A stretch of DNA of 64,000 bases from contig NC_020516.1 of NCBI RefSeq assembly GCF_000349945.1, positions 4,092,001 to 4,156,000 of the forward strand, given 5' to 3'. This DNA comes from Azoarcus sp. KH32C. GTDB taxonomy: Bacteria; Pseudomonadota; Gammaproteobacteria; Burkholderiales; Rhodocyclaceae. A program made the translations under genes and the position numbers. The notes below the pieces were generated by a model that was not told where the DNA came from, did not search any database, and was given only the letters and a program-made list of their open reading frames with translations. This document shows positions 8,841 through 17,286 of the stretch, piece after piece (the first letter of the stretch is position 1; every line of letters starts with the position of its first letter).

Positions 8841-9137
8841 GAGCACCTCCCGAACATTGGAATATGCCGGCCAACCGGCATCACCACCATAGTAGGGAAG
8901 CGCTGACTCCTAAAAAACACACATCGCGCTGAGTTTTACTCAGTTTTATCCGAACTTGAAATCGAATCGGTCCGGCGGATGATGAGAAGGAACGAAGGGA
9001 CGACACGCCACGCAGCACGAAGCGACAGCGCAGAGCTAGACGAGAAAGCGGAAACGGGAGGCGACAGGCGGCAGGAGGGGAGGCAACTCTGCTAGAATCC
9101 GCGGCTTTATCGCGGCGCTCCGCCTGTTGTGGAGCCC
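8841..9137. other. spacer between tRNA-Leu and the HPF-like gene, with two inverted repeats
   Basis: About 300 bases with no gene seen. One perfect repeat, ATGCCGG/CCGGCAT with loop CCAA (8864-8881), lies 24 bases before the HPF-like start and could fold in its leader or serve as an operator. Another, CTGAGT/ACTCAG with loop TTT (8929-8943), is followed on the plus strand by TTTTAT. The rest is purine-rich and unremarkable. Confidence 0.55.
9090..9098 (+). promoter_or_regulatory. queA: candidate extended -10 promoter for queA-tgt
   Basis: TGC followed directly by TAGAAT gives an extended -10 element (TGn-TAGAAT). No -35 hexamer fits. A transcript from here would have a leader of about 165 bases containing the full antisense of tRNA-Leu before queA. 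Confidence 0.4.
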
Positions 9138-9222
9138 TGGTGCCGGGAGAGGGACTCGAACCCTCACACCTTGCGGCGGCGGATTTTGAATCCGCTGCGT
9201 CTACCGATTTCGCCATCCCGGC
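9138..9222 (-). tRNA. tRNA-Leu (anticodon CAA)
   Basis: 85 bases including an encoded CCA end (9140-9138). The acceptor stem GCCGGGA pairs with TCCCGGC, the discriminator is A, the T arm is GAGGG-TTCGAGT-CCCTC, and the anticodon stem GCGGA/TCCGC encloses the loop TTCAAAA with anticodon CAA. A long variable arm is present, as expected for leucine tRNA. It reads UUG codons. Confidence 0.97.
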
Positions 9223-9235
9223 CGGGAAGCGCCGC

Positions 9236-9265
9236 ATTATCCACGAAACCGCCCACGAGCGGCAA
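9236..9265 (-). promoter_or_regulatory. candidate promoter of tRNA-Leu
   Basis: On the minus strand TTGCCG (9265-9260) and GATAAT (9241-9236) are 18 bases apart. A TG dinucleotide just before GATAAT makes it an extended -10. Transcription would begin a few bases before the mature tRNA. The element lies within the last 35 bases before the queA start codon. Confidence 0.55.
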
Positions 9266-9269
9266 GCAC

Positions 9270-10307
9270 ATGCCTCTTACATTAGACGATTTCGATTATT
9301 TGCTGCCTCCCGAGCAGATCGCACAAGCGCCGCTGGCCGATCGCAGCGCGAGCCGCCTGCTGGTGCTCGACGACGGCGAACTGCTCGATCGCCACTTCTC
9401 AGACCTCCCCCAATACGTCCGCCCGGGCGACCTGCTCGTCTTCAATGACACGCGCGTGATCCACGCCCGCCTGTATGGCGTCAAGGAAACCGGGGGCCAG
9501 GTCGAGGTCCTGATCGAACGGGCCGTCGGGTCGAACGAAGCGCTCGCCCAGGTGCGCGCCAGCAAGTCCCCGCGTGCGGGCAGTCGCCTGCGCCTCGCGG
9601 ACGCCTTCGACGTGACCGTACTCGGGCGCGTCGGCGAATTCTTCCACCTGCGCTTTCCGGCGGGGGAAGATCTGTACGCGCTGCTGGAGCGCCACGGCAA
9701 GCTCCCGCTCCCGCCCTACATTGAACGCAGCGCCGACGACCAAGACGAAACCCGCTACCAAACCGTCTATGCGCGCGAACCGGGCTCGGTCGCAGCCCCG
9801 ACCGCCGGCCTGCATTTCGACCAGAAGATGCTCGTCGAACTGCAGAAGATGGGCGTGCAAGGCGCCTGGCTCACGCTGCACGTCGGCGCCGGCACCTTCC
9901 AGCCGGTGCGCGTCAACGATCTCGGCGAACACCGCATGCACCGCGAACGCTACGTGATCCCGCAGGAGACGGTCGACGCGATCGCCGCGACCCGTGCCGC
10001 CGGCGGCCGCGTGATCGCCGTCGGCACGACCAGCCTGCGCGCGCTCGAAGGCGCGGCCCAGGACGGCACGCTCGATGCCGGCAGCGGCGAGACCGAGATC
10101 TTCATCCTGCCCGGCTACCGCTTCCAGGTCGCCGACGCGCTGATCACCAACTTCCATCTGCCGAAATCGACCCTGCTGATGCTCGTGTCGGCCTTCGCCG
10201 GAATGGAGCCCATTCGTCGCGCCTATGCCCACGCAGTGCGCGAGGACTACCGATTCTTCAGCTATGGTGATGCGATGTTCATCACCCGCCGCCACGATGC
10301 AATTTGA
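9270..10307 (+). CDS. queA: S-adenosylmethionine:tRNA ribosyltransferase-isomerase
   Basis: 345 residues, normal length. QueA transfers and isomerises the ribose of S-adenosylmethionine onto 7-aminomethyl-7-deazaguanine in tRNA, giving epoxyqueuosine. Family phrases seen are L-P-P-E-Q-I-A-Q, L-V-F-N-D-T-R-V-I, P-L-P-P-Y-I, G-S-V-A-A-P-T-A-G-L-H-F and the C-terminal F-F-S-Y-G-D-A-M-F-I. The start M-P-L-T-L-D-D-F-D-Y is the conserved one; longer in-frame starts would run through the antisense of the tRNA gene. It overlaps tgt, the preceding step of the same pathway, by 11 bases. Confidence 0.97.
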   Translation: MPLTLDDFDYLLPPEQIAQAPLADRSASRLLVLDDGELLDRHFSDLPQYVRPGDLLVFNDTRVIHARLYGVKETGGQVEVLIERAVGSNEALAQVRASKSPRAGSRLRLADAFDVTVLGRVGEFFHLRFPAGEDLYALLERHGKLPLPPYIERSADDQDETRYQTVYAREPGSVAAPTAGLHFDQKMLVELQKMGVQGAWLTLHVGAGTFQPVRVNDLGEHRMHRERYVIPQETVDAIAATRAAGGRVIAVGTTSLRALEGAAQDGTLDAGSGETEIFILPGYRFQVADALITNFHLPKSTLLMLVSAFAGMEPIRRAYAHAVREDYRFFSYGDAMFITRRHDAI

Positions 10308-11409
10308 CCTGATCACCCAGGACGGCGCCGCCCGCCGCGGCCGTCTCACCCTCGCCCACGGCGTCGTCGAAACCCCCGTCTTCATGCCGGTCGGCACCTA
10401 CGGCACCGTCAAGGCGATGACGCCGACCGCGCTCGAGGACATCGGCGCGCAGATCTGCCTCGGCAACACCTTCCACCTGTGGCTGCGCCCGGGCCTGGAA
10501 GTCGTCGCCGCGCACGGCGGACTGCATGGCTTCATGGGCTGGGACAAGCCCATCCTCACCGACTCCGGCGGCTTCCAGGTGTTCAGCCTCGGCGCGCTCC
10601 GGAAGATCAGCGAGGAAGGGGTCAAGTTCGCCTCACCGATCGACGGCGCGAAGCTCTTCCTGACGCCCGAGATCTCGATGCAGATCCAGCACACGCTGAA
10701 CTCCGACGTCGTGATGATCTTCGACGAATGTACGCCCTACCCCGCCACGCGCGACGAGGCGGCGAAGTCGATGCGCCTGTCGCAGCGCTGGGCGAAGCGC
10801 TCGCGCGACGAGTTCGACCGCCTCGGGAACGCCAACGCGCTTTTCGGCATCGTGCAGGGCGGCATGTACGAGGACCTGCGCGACGAATCGCTCGCCGCGC
10901 TCGAAGACATCGGCTTCCACGGCTACGCGATCGGAGGGCTCTCGGTCGGCGAGCCGAAGGAAGACATGGAACGCATCCTCGCCCACACCGCGCCGCGCCT
11001 GCCCGTAAACAAGCCGCGCTACCTGATGGGCGTCGGCACCCCGGAGGACATCGTCGCGGGCGTCGCCGCGGGCATCGACATGTTCGACTGCGTGATGCCG
11101 ACGCGCAACGCGAGGAACGGCTGGCTCTTCACGCGTTTCGGTGACATCAAGATCAAGAACGCCACCCACAAGCAGGACACGCGTCCGCTCGACCCTTCGT
11201 GCGACTGCTACACCTGCACGAACTTCAGCCGCGCCTACCTGCATCACCTGCACCGCGCGGGCGAGATCCTCGGCAGCATGCTTAACACGATCCACAACCT
11301 GCGCTATTACCAGACGCTCACCGCTGAACTGCGCGGGGCGATCGCGGACGGCAGCTTCACCGACTACCTCACCCGCTTCCGCAGCGAACGCGCCACCGGC
11401 ACCGCATGA
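10297..11409 (+). CDS. tgt: queuine tRNA-ribosyltransferase (tRNA-guanine transglycosylase)
   Basis: 370 residues. Tgt exchanges guanine 34 of GUN-anticodon tRNAs (Asp, Asn, His, Tyr) for preQ1. The catalytic nucleophile Asp264 is in M-F-D-C-V-M-P-T-R, the early part shows D-S-G-G-F-Q-V-F-S-L, and the zinc site is C-D-C-Y-T-C followed by the His of A-Y-L-H-H-L. The start M-Q-F-D-L-I-T-Q at 10297 lies inside the queA stop region, which implies translational coupling. Confidence 0.97.
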   Translation: MQFDLITQDGAARRGRLTLAHGVVETPVFMPVGTYGTVKAMTPTALEDIGAQICLGNTFHLWLRPGLEVVAAHGGLHGFMGWDKPILTDSGGFQVFSLGALRKISEEGVKFASPIDGAKLFLTPEISMQIQHTLNSDVVMIFDECTPYPATRDEAAKSMRLSQRWAKRSRDEFDRLGNANALFGIVQGGMYEDLRDESLAALEDIGFHGYAIGGLSVGEPKEDMERILAHTAPRLPVNKPRYLMGVGTPEDIVAGVAAGIDMFDCVMPTRNARNGWLFTRFGDIKIKNATHKQDTRPLDPSCDCYTCTNFSRAYLHHLHRAGEILGSMLNTIHNLRYYQTLTAELRGAIADGSFTDYLTRFRSERATGTA

Positions 11410-11444
11410 CATCGGCGCCGCACGGAAAGCTGCAACGGCGCTGC

Positions 11445-11453
11445 TGCTATAAT
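11445..11453 (+). promoter_or_regulatory. yajC: promoter of yajC-secD-secF (extended -10)
   Basis: A perfect TATAAT (11448-11453) preceded by TGC gives an extended -10. No clear -35 element lies at the usual distance, which extended -10 promoters tolerate. It is 32 bases before the yajC start. Confidence 0.65.
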
Positions 11454-11485
11454 CATCCGTTTATCGAAATCACCCGGAGATCTCT

Positions 11486-11812
11486 GTGTTCATTTCCAAT
11501 GCATATGCCCAGGCTGCTGCCGGCGGCGACCCGACCGGCGGCCTGATGGGCTTGGCACCGCTGGTGCTGATGTTCATCGTACTGTGGTTCCTGATGATCC
11601 GCCCGCAGATGAAGCGCGCCAAGGAGCACAAGACCATGGTCTCGGCGCTCGCCAAGGGCGACGAAGTCGTCACCCAGGGCGGCATTGCCGGCCGCGTCAC
11701 CAAGGTCGGCGACGCCTACCTGAACCTCGAGATCGCCGACAACGTCACGATCGTCGTCCAGAATCAGGCCGTCGTCACGGTGCTGCCGAAGGGCACGCTG
11801 AAGACCCTTTGA
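11486..11812 (+). CDS. yajC: preprotein translocase subunit YajC
   Basis: 108 residues: a short N-terminal segment M-F-I-S-N-A-Y-A-Q, one membrane helix (about 23-43; L-V-L-M-F-I-V-L-W-F-L-M-I-R-P-Q) and a cytoplasmic domain with G-D-E-V-V-T-Q-G-G-I-A-G. YajC associates with SecD and SecF in the accessory Sec complex. The start codon is GTG at 11486 with GGAG 7 bases upstream. The following order secD-secF is the usual operon, and queA-tgt in front is also a common arrangement. Confidence 0.96.
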   Translation: MFISNAYAQAAAGGDPTGGLMGLAPLVLMFIVLWFLMIRPQMKRAKEHKTMVSALAKGDEVVTQGGIAGRVTKVGDAYLNLEIADNVTIVVQNQAVVTVLPKGTLKTL

Positions 11813-11820
11813 GGCCCCCT

Positions 11821-11849
11821 GCGCGGTGCCGGCCCCGCCGGCGCTGCGC
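11821..11849 (+). other. strong hairpin between yajC and secD
   Basis: GCGCGGTGCCGG (11821-11832) and CCGGCGCTGCGC (11838-11849) pair over 12 positions (two G-U pairs in RNA) around a 5-base loop. No T tract follows. It could protect the yajC end or reduce read-through into secD. Confidence 0.55.
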
Positions 11850-11893
11850 GGCCCCGCCGCCACACCGCCTCCCTTTCCGGTTCCAGTCACGTC

Positions 11894-13756
11894 ATGAATC
11901 GCTATCCGCTCTGGAAGAACATCCTCATTGGTCTGGTCCTGTTCTTCGGCCTGATCTACACCCTTCCCAACTTCTTCGGCGAAGTGCCCGCAGTTCAGGT
12001 CTCCAGCGGCAAAGCGACGCTCAAGCTCGACGCCGCCTCGCTCAGCGGCAGCATCGAACAGGCCCTGCGTGACGCACAGATCCCGTCGACCGGCCTCTTC
12101 GTCGACGCCAACAGCATCCGCGTGCGCGTCGCCGACACCGACACTCAGCTGCGCGCCAAAGACGCCATCGAAAAGCGACTGAACCCCGATCCGCGCGATC
12201 CGACCTACGTCGTCGCGCTGAACCTGCTCTCCGCGTCGCCCAACTGGCTGACCGCGATCCACGCGCTGCCGATGTACCTCGGCCTCGACCTGCGCGGCGG
12301 CGTGCACTTCCTGCTCGAAGTCGACATGCCGGGCGCGGTCACCAAGCGTCTGGACGCGACCGCCGGCGACCTGCGCACCCTACTGCGCGACAAGAACGTG
12401 CGCCACGCCGGCATCACACGCGAAGGCAACAGCGTTCAACTGCGCTTCCGGGATGCCGGCCAGCGCGACGCCGCCCGCAGCGCCATCCAGGGCAGCACCG
12501 CCGACCTGCAGCTCGCCGACCGCGACGACGCCGCCGACGATCTCAAGCTCGTCGCGACGCTCTCGCAGGCCGCGCAGAAGAACATCCGCGACTTCGCGAT
12601 CAAGCAGAACATCTCGACGCTGCACAACCGGATCAACGAACTCGGCGTCGCCGAGCCGGTGATCCAGCAGCAAGGCCTCGACCGCATCGTCGTGCAATTG
12701 CCGGGCGTGCAGGACGTCGCCAAGGCCAAGGACATCCTCGGCCGCACCGCCACCCTCGAAGTGCGCCTCGTCGACGAGACCCCGGGCGCGCTCGACGCCG
12801 CGCTCGCCGGCAACGTGCCCTTCGGCACGGAGCTCTACAAGGAACGCGGTGGCGCCCCAGTGCTCGTCAAGAACCAGGTCGTGCTCACCGGCGACCGCCT
12901 GACCGACGCACAGCCCGGCTTCGATGGCCAGTCGCACGAAGCGGCCGTCCACCTGACGCTCGACGCCGCCGGCAGCCGCATCTTCCGCGATGTCACGCGC
13001 GAGAATATCGGCAAGCGCATGGCGATCCTGCTGATCGAGAAGGGCAAGGGCGAAGTCGTCACGGCCCCCGTGATCCGCAGCGAAATCGGCGGCGGCCGCG
13101 TGCAGATCTCCGGCCGCATGACCACCACCGAAGCCACCGACGTCGCGCTGCTGCTGCGTGCCGGCAGCCTGGCTGCGCCAATGGAGATCATCGAGGAACG
13201 CACGGTTGGCCCGAGCCTCGGCGCGGACAACATCGCGAAAGGCTTCCACTCCACGCTGTGGGGCTTCGTCGCGATCGCGACCTTCATGTGCATCTACTAC
13301 GCGCTGTTCGGCTTCATCTCGGTGATCGCGCTCGCGGCGAACCTGCTGCTGCTCGTCGCGCTGCTGTCGCTGCTGCAGGCGACGCTGACGCTGCCCGGCA
13401 TCGCGGCGATGGCGCTGACGCTCGGCATGGCGATCGACGCCAACGTGCTCATCAACGAGCGCATCCGCGAAGAGCTGCGCAACGGCGTCTCGCCGCAGGC
13501 CGCGATCCACGCCGGCTACGAGCGCGCCTTCGACACGATTCTCGACTCGAACATCACGACGCTGATCGCCGGCATCGCCCTGCTGGTCTTCGGTTCCGGT
13601 CCGGTGCGCGGCTTTGCCGTCGTGCACTGCCTGGGCATCCTGACCTCGATGTTCAGCGCGATTCTCGTGTCGCGGATGCTGGTGAACCTGATCTACGGAC
13701 GCCGCCGCAAGCTCGACTCCCTGGCCATCGGTCAGGTGTGGAAGCCGGGCAACTGA
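11894..13756 (+). CDS. secD: protein translocase subunit SecD
   Basis: 620 residues. SecD with SecF uses the proton-motive force to pull exported proteins through SecYEG on the periplasmic side. One N-terminal membrane helix (about 8-27), a large periplasmic part with the D-L-R-G-G-V-H-F-L motif, the E-L-G-V-A-E-P segment, and five C-terminal helices with G-F-V-A-I-A and A-L-T-L-G-M-A-I-D-A-N-V-L-I. The Asp in that last motif is in the conserved proton path. The length is normal for Betaproteobacteria. It is preceded by yajC and followed 30 bases later by secF. Confidence 0.97.
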   Translation: MNRYPLWKNILIGLVLFFGLIYTLPNFFGEVPAVQVSSGKATLKLDAASLSGSIEQALRDAQIPSTGLFVDANSIRVRVADTDTQLRAKDAIEKRLNPDPRDPTYVVALNLLSASPNWLTAIHALPMYLGLDLRGGVHFLLEVDMPGAVTKRLDATAGDLRTLLRDKNVRHAGITREGNSVQLRFRDAGQRDAARSAIQGSTADLQLADRDDAADDLKLVATLSQAAQKNIRDFAIKQNISTLHNRINELGVAEPVIQQQGLDRIVVQLPGVQDVAKAKDILGRTATLEVRLVDETPGALDAALAGNVPFGTELYKERGGAPVLVKNQVVLTGDRLTDAQPGFDGQSHEAAVHLTLDAAGSRIFRDVTRENIGKRMAILLIEKGKGEVVTAPVIRSEIGGGRVQISGRMTTTEATDVALLLRAGSLAAPMEIIEERTVGPSLGADNIAKGFHSTLWGFVAIATFMCIYYALFGFISVIALAANLLLLVALLSLLQATLTLPGIAAMALTLGMAIDANVLINERIREELRNGVSPQAAIHAGYERAFDTILDSNITTLIAGIALLVFGSGPVRGFAVVHCLGILTSMFSAILVSRMLVNLIYGRRRKLDSLAIGQVWKPGN

Positions 13757-13786
13757 TCGCGACGCATGCAAGGACAAGGCTGAAAA

Positions 13787-14719
13787 ATGGAATTTTTCCG
13801 CATCAAGAAAGACATCCCGTTCATGCGCCATGCGCTGACGTTCAACATCATTTCGTTGATCACGTTCGTGCTGGCGGTGTTCTTCCTGACAACCCGCGGC
13901 CTGCACCTGTCGGTCGAATTCACCGGCGGCACGCTGATCGAAGTCACCTACACCGAGGCGCCTCAGCTGGAGCCGATCCGCAACGCGCTCGCGACCGCCG
14001 GCTACCCGGACGCCCAGGTGCAGAACTTCGGCAGCGCGCGTGACGTGCTGATCCGCCTGCCCAACCGCGACGATCTCGACACGAACGGCATTTCGGGCCG
14101 CACGATGGCGACGCTGCAATCGGTCGGCGGCCCCGCACCGGAGCTGCGCCGCGTCGAATTCGTCGGCCCGCAGGTCGGCAAGGAGCTCGCCTCCGACGGC
14201 GCGATGGCATTGCTGCTCGTGATCTTCGGCATCGTCGTGTATCTCGCGCTACGCTTCGAATGGCGCTTCGCGGTATCGGCGATCATCGCCAACCTGCACG
14301 ACGTCGTGATCATCCTGGGCTTCTTCGCCTTCTTCCAGTGGGAATTCTCGCTGCCGGTGCTCGCCGCGGTGCTCGCCGTGCTGGGCTACTCGGTGAACGA
14401 ATCGGTCGTCGTCTTCGACCGCGTGCGCGAGACCTTCAAGAAGAAGCGCAATCTGACGACGCCGCACATCCTCGACCACGCGATCACCTCGACGATCTCG
14501 CGCACGATCATCACGCACGGCTGCACGCAGATGATGGTGCTGGCGATGCTGCTCTTCGGCGGCGAGACCCTGCACTACTTCGCGATGGCGCTGACGATCG
14601 GCATCTGCTTCGGCATCTACTCCTCGGTGCTCGTCGCAAGCCCGCTCGTGATGTGGCTCGGCGTGTCGCGCGAGCAGTTCATGAAGCCCAAGAAGGAAAA
14701 GGAAGAGGCGGTCGTCTGA
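13787..14719 (+). CDS. secF: protein translocase subunit SecF
   Basis: 310 residues. N-terminal helix (about 18-37), a periplasmic domain beginning with V-E-F-T-G-G-T-L-I-E-V, then five helices with the SecF signature G-Y-S-V-N-E-S-V-V-V-F-D-R-V-R-E. The cytoplasmic end is highly charged (K-P-K-K-E-K-E-E). It forms the SecDF complex with the preceding gene product and is the last gene of the yajC-secDF operon; the next gene starts 31 bases on. Confidence 0.97.
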   Translation: MEFFRIKKDIPFMRHALTFNIISLITFVLAVFFLTTRGLHLSVEFTGGTLIEVTYTEAPQLEPIRNALATAGYPDAQVQNFGSARDVLIRLPNRDDLDTNGISGRTMATLQSVGGPAPELRRVEFVGPQVGKELASDGAMALLLVIFGIVVYLALRFEWRFAVSAIIANLHDVVIILGFFAFFQWEFSLPVLAAVLAVLGYSVNESVVVFDRVRETFKKKRNLTTPHILDHAITSTISRTIITHGCTQMMVLAMLLFGGETLHYFAMALTIGICFGIYSSVLVASPLVMWLGVSREQFMKPKKEKEEAVV

Positions 14720-14750
14720 CGGCCTTCTTTCCTAGCCTGCCTCGCGCGCG

Positions 14751-15371
14751 ATGAACGAGTTCCTGCAAGCCTTCGTCAGTCTGCTGGCGATCACGAACCC
14801 GATCATCGCCGCGCCGCTCTTCCTCGGCATCGTCGCCGGCATGCCGGTCGCGGTCAAGCGCCGCGCGGCTGGCCAGGCGGCGATGGCCGTCCTGGCGATC
14901 CTTGCCGGCGCCGCGATCGGCGGACGCTACATCCTCGAACTTTTCGGCATCTCGCTCGATGCCTTCCGCACCGCGGGCGGCCTCGTCATCATCCTCGTCG
15001 GCCTCGAGATGCTGCGCGGCAGCCCGAGCGAGATGCAGCGCGACGAAGCCTCGCCGGAGGACGCCCGCGACCGCATCGTCGTCCCCTTCGCGATGCCGCT
15101 GGTGGCCGGCCCCGGCGCCATCACCACGGCGATCACGCTGTCGGTCGCCTACCCGTCGCGCCTCTACCTCCCGGTGATCGCGCTCTTCGCCTCGGTCGCC
15201 ACCGCCGTCGTGCTATGGCTCGTCCTGCGCCTCGCACTCGTCCGCCAGCGCCTCGCGACGCCGCGCGTCGAGCGCATCTTCACGCGCTTCATGGGCCTGA
15301 TCCTGGTCGCGATCGGCTTCCAGATCGGCATGCTGGGCATCCGCGACTTCTTCGGCCTCGGCGGCGCCTGA
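14751..15371 (+). CDS. MarC family integral membrane protein
   Basis: 206 residues with six hydrophobic segments. Family phrases are L-L-A-I-T-N-P-I at the N-terminus and F-A-M-P-L-V-A-G-P-G-A-I-T-T in the middle. MarC/YhgN proteins are inner-membrane proteins; the old link to multiple antibiotic resistance has not been confirmed and the transported substrate is unknown. It follows secF on the same strand but has no functional tie to Sec export that I know of. It converges with the DUF2322 gene, 19 bases away. Confidence 0.88.
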   Translation: MNEFLQAFVSLLAITNPIIAAPLFLGIVAGMPVAVKRRAAGQAAMAVLAILAGAAIGGRYILELFGISLDAFRTAGGLVIILVGLEMLRGSPSEMQRDEASPEDARDRIVVPFAMPLVAGPGAITTAITLSVAYPSRLYLPVIALFASVATAVVLWLVLRLALVRQRLATPRVERIFTRFMGLILVAIGFQIGMLGIRDFFGLGGA

Positions 15372-15390
15372 CCGCCGCCCCTACCGCAGC

Positions 15391-15708
15391 TTAGACCGCG
15401 AACACCTGCTTCACACGCAACACCTCGCCGCGCTCGATCAAGCCGATCAGGCGATCGATATTCGGATGCTTGCCCGGATTCGCTCGCGCATCCTCGGTGT
15501 GCTCGGCATACAGCTCCAGGCCCTTCTTCGCAGCTTCGGCGTTGATCGCGCCGTAGAGCTGCGCGAGATGGTTATAGACCGCGAGCGACCCGGCCTGGCC
15601 GGCCTTGTTCTCGATCGTCGCGACCACGCCCCCTTCCTCGTCCAGCAGATTCAGGGAAGCCAGGTGCGAGATTTTCGGCAACTGCTTCAGATTGTCGGCA
15701 AACGCCAT
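15391..15708 (-). CDS. DUF2322 family protein
   Basis: 105 residues beginning M-A-F-A-D-N-L-K-Q-L-P. The pattern L-A-S-L-N-L-L-D-E-E-G, A-T-I-E-N-K-A-G-Q-A-G-S-L-A-V-Y and H-P-N-I-D-R-L matches the small DUF2322 family, which I recall mostly from Beta- and Gammaproteobacteria. No membrane segment or signal peptide; probably a soluble cytoplasmic protein. Function unknown. GGAGG lies 7 bases before the start. It stands downstream of purB but beyond a clear terminator, so it is likely transcribed separately. Confidence 0.8.
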   Translation of the reverse strand: MAFADNLKQLPKISHLASLNLLDEEGGVVATIENKAGQAGSLAVYNHLAQLYGAINAEAAKKGLELYAEHTEDARANPGKHPNIDRLIGLIERGEVLRVKQVFAV

Positions 15709-15729
15709 TTCGATTCCTCCACTTCAATG

Positions 15730-15752
15730 AAAACGCCACCCGCAGGTGGCGT
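15730..15752 (-). terminator. intrinsic terminator after purB
   Basis: Perfect 8-base repeat ACGCCACC/GGTGGCGT around a 4-base loop (15733-15752), followed on the minus strand by TTTT (15733-15730). It lies 27 bases after the purB stop codon. Confidence 0.8.
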
Positions 15753-15778
15753 CGCGATTCGGACCCCAAGCGCCGTGA

Positions 15779-17146
15779 TCAGATGCGCTTCGCAAGCTCC
15801 ACGGCCTTGCCGACGTAGCTCGCCGGCGTCATGTCCAACAGGCGCTGACGGTCCGCTTCGGGGATCGCCAGCGTGCGGATGAAGTCCTGCAGCGCCTCGC
15901 GCGTGATGCCCTTGCCGCGCGTCATCGCCTTCAGCTGCTCGTATGGGTTCTCGATGCCGAAGCGGCGCATCACAGTCTGCACCGGCTCGGCCAGTACTTC
16001 CCAGGCGTTATCGAGATCCGCTGCGAGGCGAGCCGGGTCGGCTTCGAGCTTGTTGAGGCCGCGCAGGCAGGATTCGAGACCCAGCACGGCATGCCCAAAG
16101 CCGACGCCCATGTTCCGCAGCACCGTCGAGTCGGTGAGGTCGCGCTGCATGCGCGACACCGGCAGCTTGTCGGAGAAATGGCGCAGCACGCCGTTGGCGA
16201 TGCCGAAGTTGCCTTCGGCGTTCTCGAAGTCGATCGGATTGACCTTGTGCGGCATCGTCGACGAGCCGACTTCGCCTTCCTTCAGCTTCTGCTTGAAGTA
16301 GCCGAAGGAGATGTACATCCAGATGTCGCGGCAGGCGTCGATCAGGATGGTGTTGGCGCGGGCAACGGCGTCGAAGAGTTCGGCCATCGCGTCGTGCGGC
16401 TCGATCTGGATCGTGTAGGGGTTGAATTCCAGCCCCAGCGACTCGATGAAGCGGCGGTTGAAGCCTTCCCAGTCGAACTCGGGCCAGGCCGACAGGTGGG
16501 CGTTGTAGTTGCCGACCGCGCCGTTGAACTTCGCCGTCAGCGACACGCCGGCGATCACGGCGCGCACGCGCAGCAGGCGGGCGGCGATGTTCGCCATTTC
16601 CTTGCCCAGCGTCGTCGGGCTCGCCGGCTGGCCGTGGGTACGCGACAGCATCGGCAGCTCGGCGTGCTGATGCGCGAGCTCGCGGAAGCGCGCGATCACC
16701 TTGTCGAGCGCGGGCAACAGCACTGCGTCGCGGCCTTCGCGCAGCATCAGCGCGTGCGAAGTGTTGTTGATGTCTTCCGAGGTGCAGGCGAAGTGGATGA
16801 ACTCCGACACCTTGGTGACTTCGGCGTTGTGGCCGAGGCGCTTCTTCAGCCAGTACTCCATCGCCTTGACGTCGTGGTTCGTCGTGGCTTCGATGGCCTT
16901 CACGGCAGCGCTGTCCTCGGGCGCGAAGCCCGCGACGACGGCGTCGAGCTCGGCCACGGTGGCCGGCGAGAACGGGGCGATTTCAGCGAGACCGGCATCC
17001 GCGGCGAGCGCCTTGAGCCATTCCACCTCGACCTTGACGCGGTTGCGGATCAGGCCGTGCTCGGAAAAATGATCGCGCAGACCGGCAACCTTTTCGTGGT
17101 AACGGCCGTCGAGCGGAGAAAGGGCGGTCAGAGGTGAAACGGACAT
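15779..17146 (-). CDS. purB: adenylosuccinate lyase
   Basis: 455 residues, close to the E. coli enzyme. PurB splits fumarate from SAICAR and from adenylosuccinate, two steps of purine synthesis. The lyase signature G-S-S-T-M-P-H-K-V-N-P-I-D is present, as are S-P-L-D-G-R-Y at the N-terminus and S-R-T-H-G-Q-P-A-S. The start at M-S-V-S-P-L-T is the family start; 16 upstream in-frame codons are ignored. The gene stands alone between a terminator and the divergent apaG. Confidence 0.97.
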   Translation of the reverse strand: MSVSPLTALSPLDGRYHEKVAGLRDHFSEHGLIRNRVKVEVEWLKALAADAGLAEIAPFSPATVAELDAVVAGFAPEDSAAVKAIEATTNHDVKAMEYWLKKRLGHNAEVTKVSEFIHFACTSEDINNTSHALMLREGRDAVLLPALDKVIARFRELAHQHAELPMLSRTHGQPASPTTLGKEMANIAARLLRVRAVIAGVSLTAKFNGAVGNYNAHLSAWPEFDWEGFNRRFIESLGLEFNPYTIQIEPHDAMAELFDAVARANTILIDACRDIWMYISFGYFKQKLKEGEVGSSTMPHKVNPIDFENAEGNFGIANGVLRHFSDKLPVSRMQRDLTDSTVLRNMGVGFGHAVLGLESCLRGLNKLEADPARLAADLDNAWEVLAEPVQTVMRRFGIENPYEQLKAMTRGKGITREALQDFIRTLAIPEADRQRLLDMTPASYVGKAVELAKRI

Positions 17147-17171
17147 AGCGGAATTTCCGGGCAAAAGTGTT

Positions 17172-17177
17172 ATTTTA
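17172..17177 (-). promoter_or_regulatory. purB: candidate -10 element for purB
   Basis: TAAAAT on the minus strand, 25 bases before the purB start codon. The best -35 guess, TTCGCT, has a long 19-base spacing, so support is weak. Confidence 0.35.
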
Positions 17178-17286
17178 CCCTCGCAGCGACCCATCGAGCG
17201 AACGCATGCTCCGACACCCCTGCACTACCCGCCCGAGCGCGCGACGAATCTGCATGCCGGCGCCGAACGCAAAAAGAGACGAGGCA

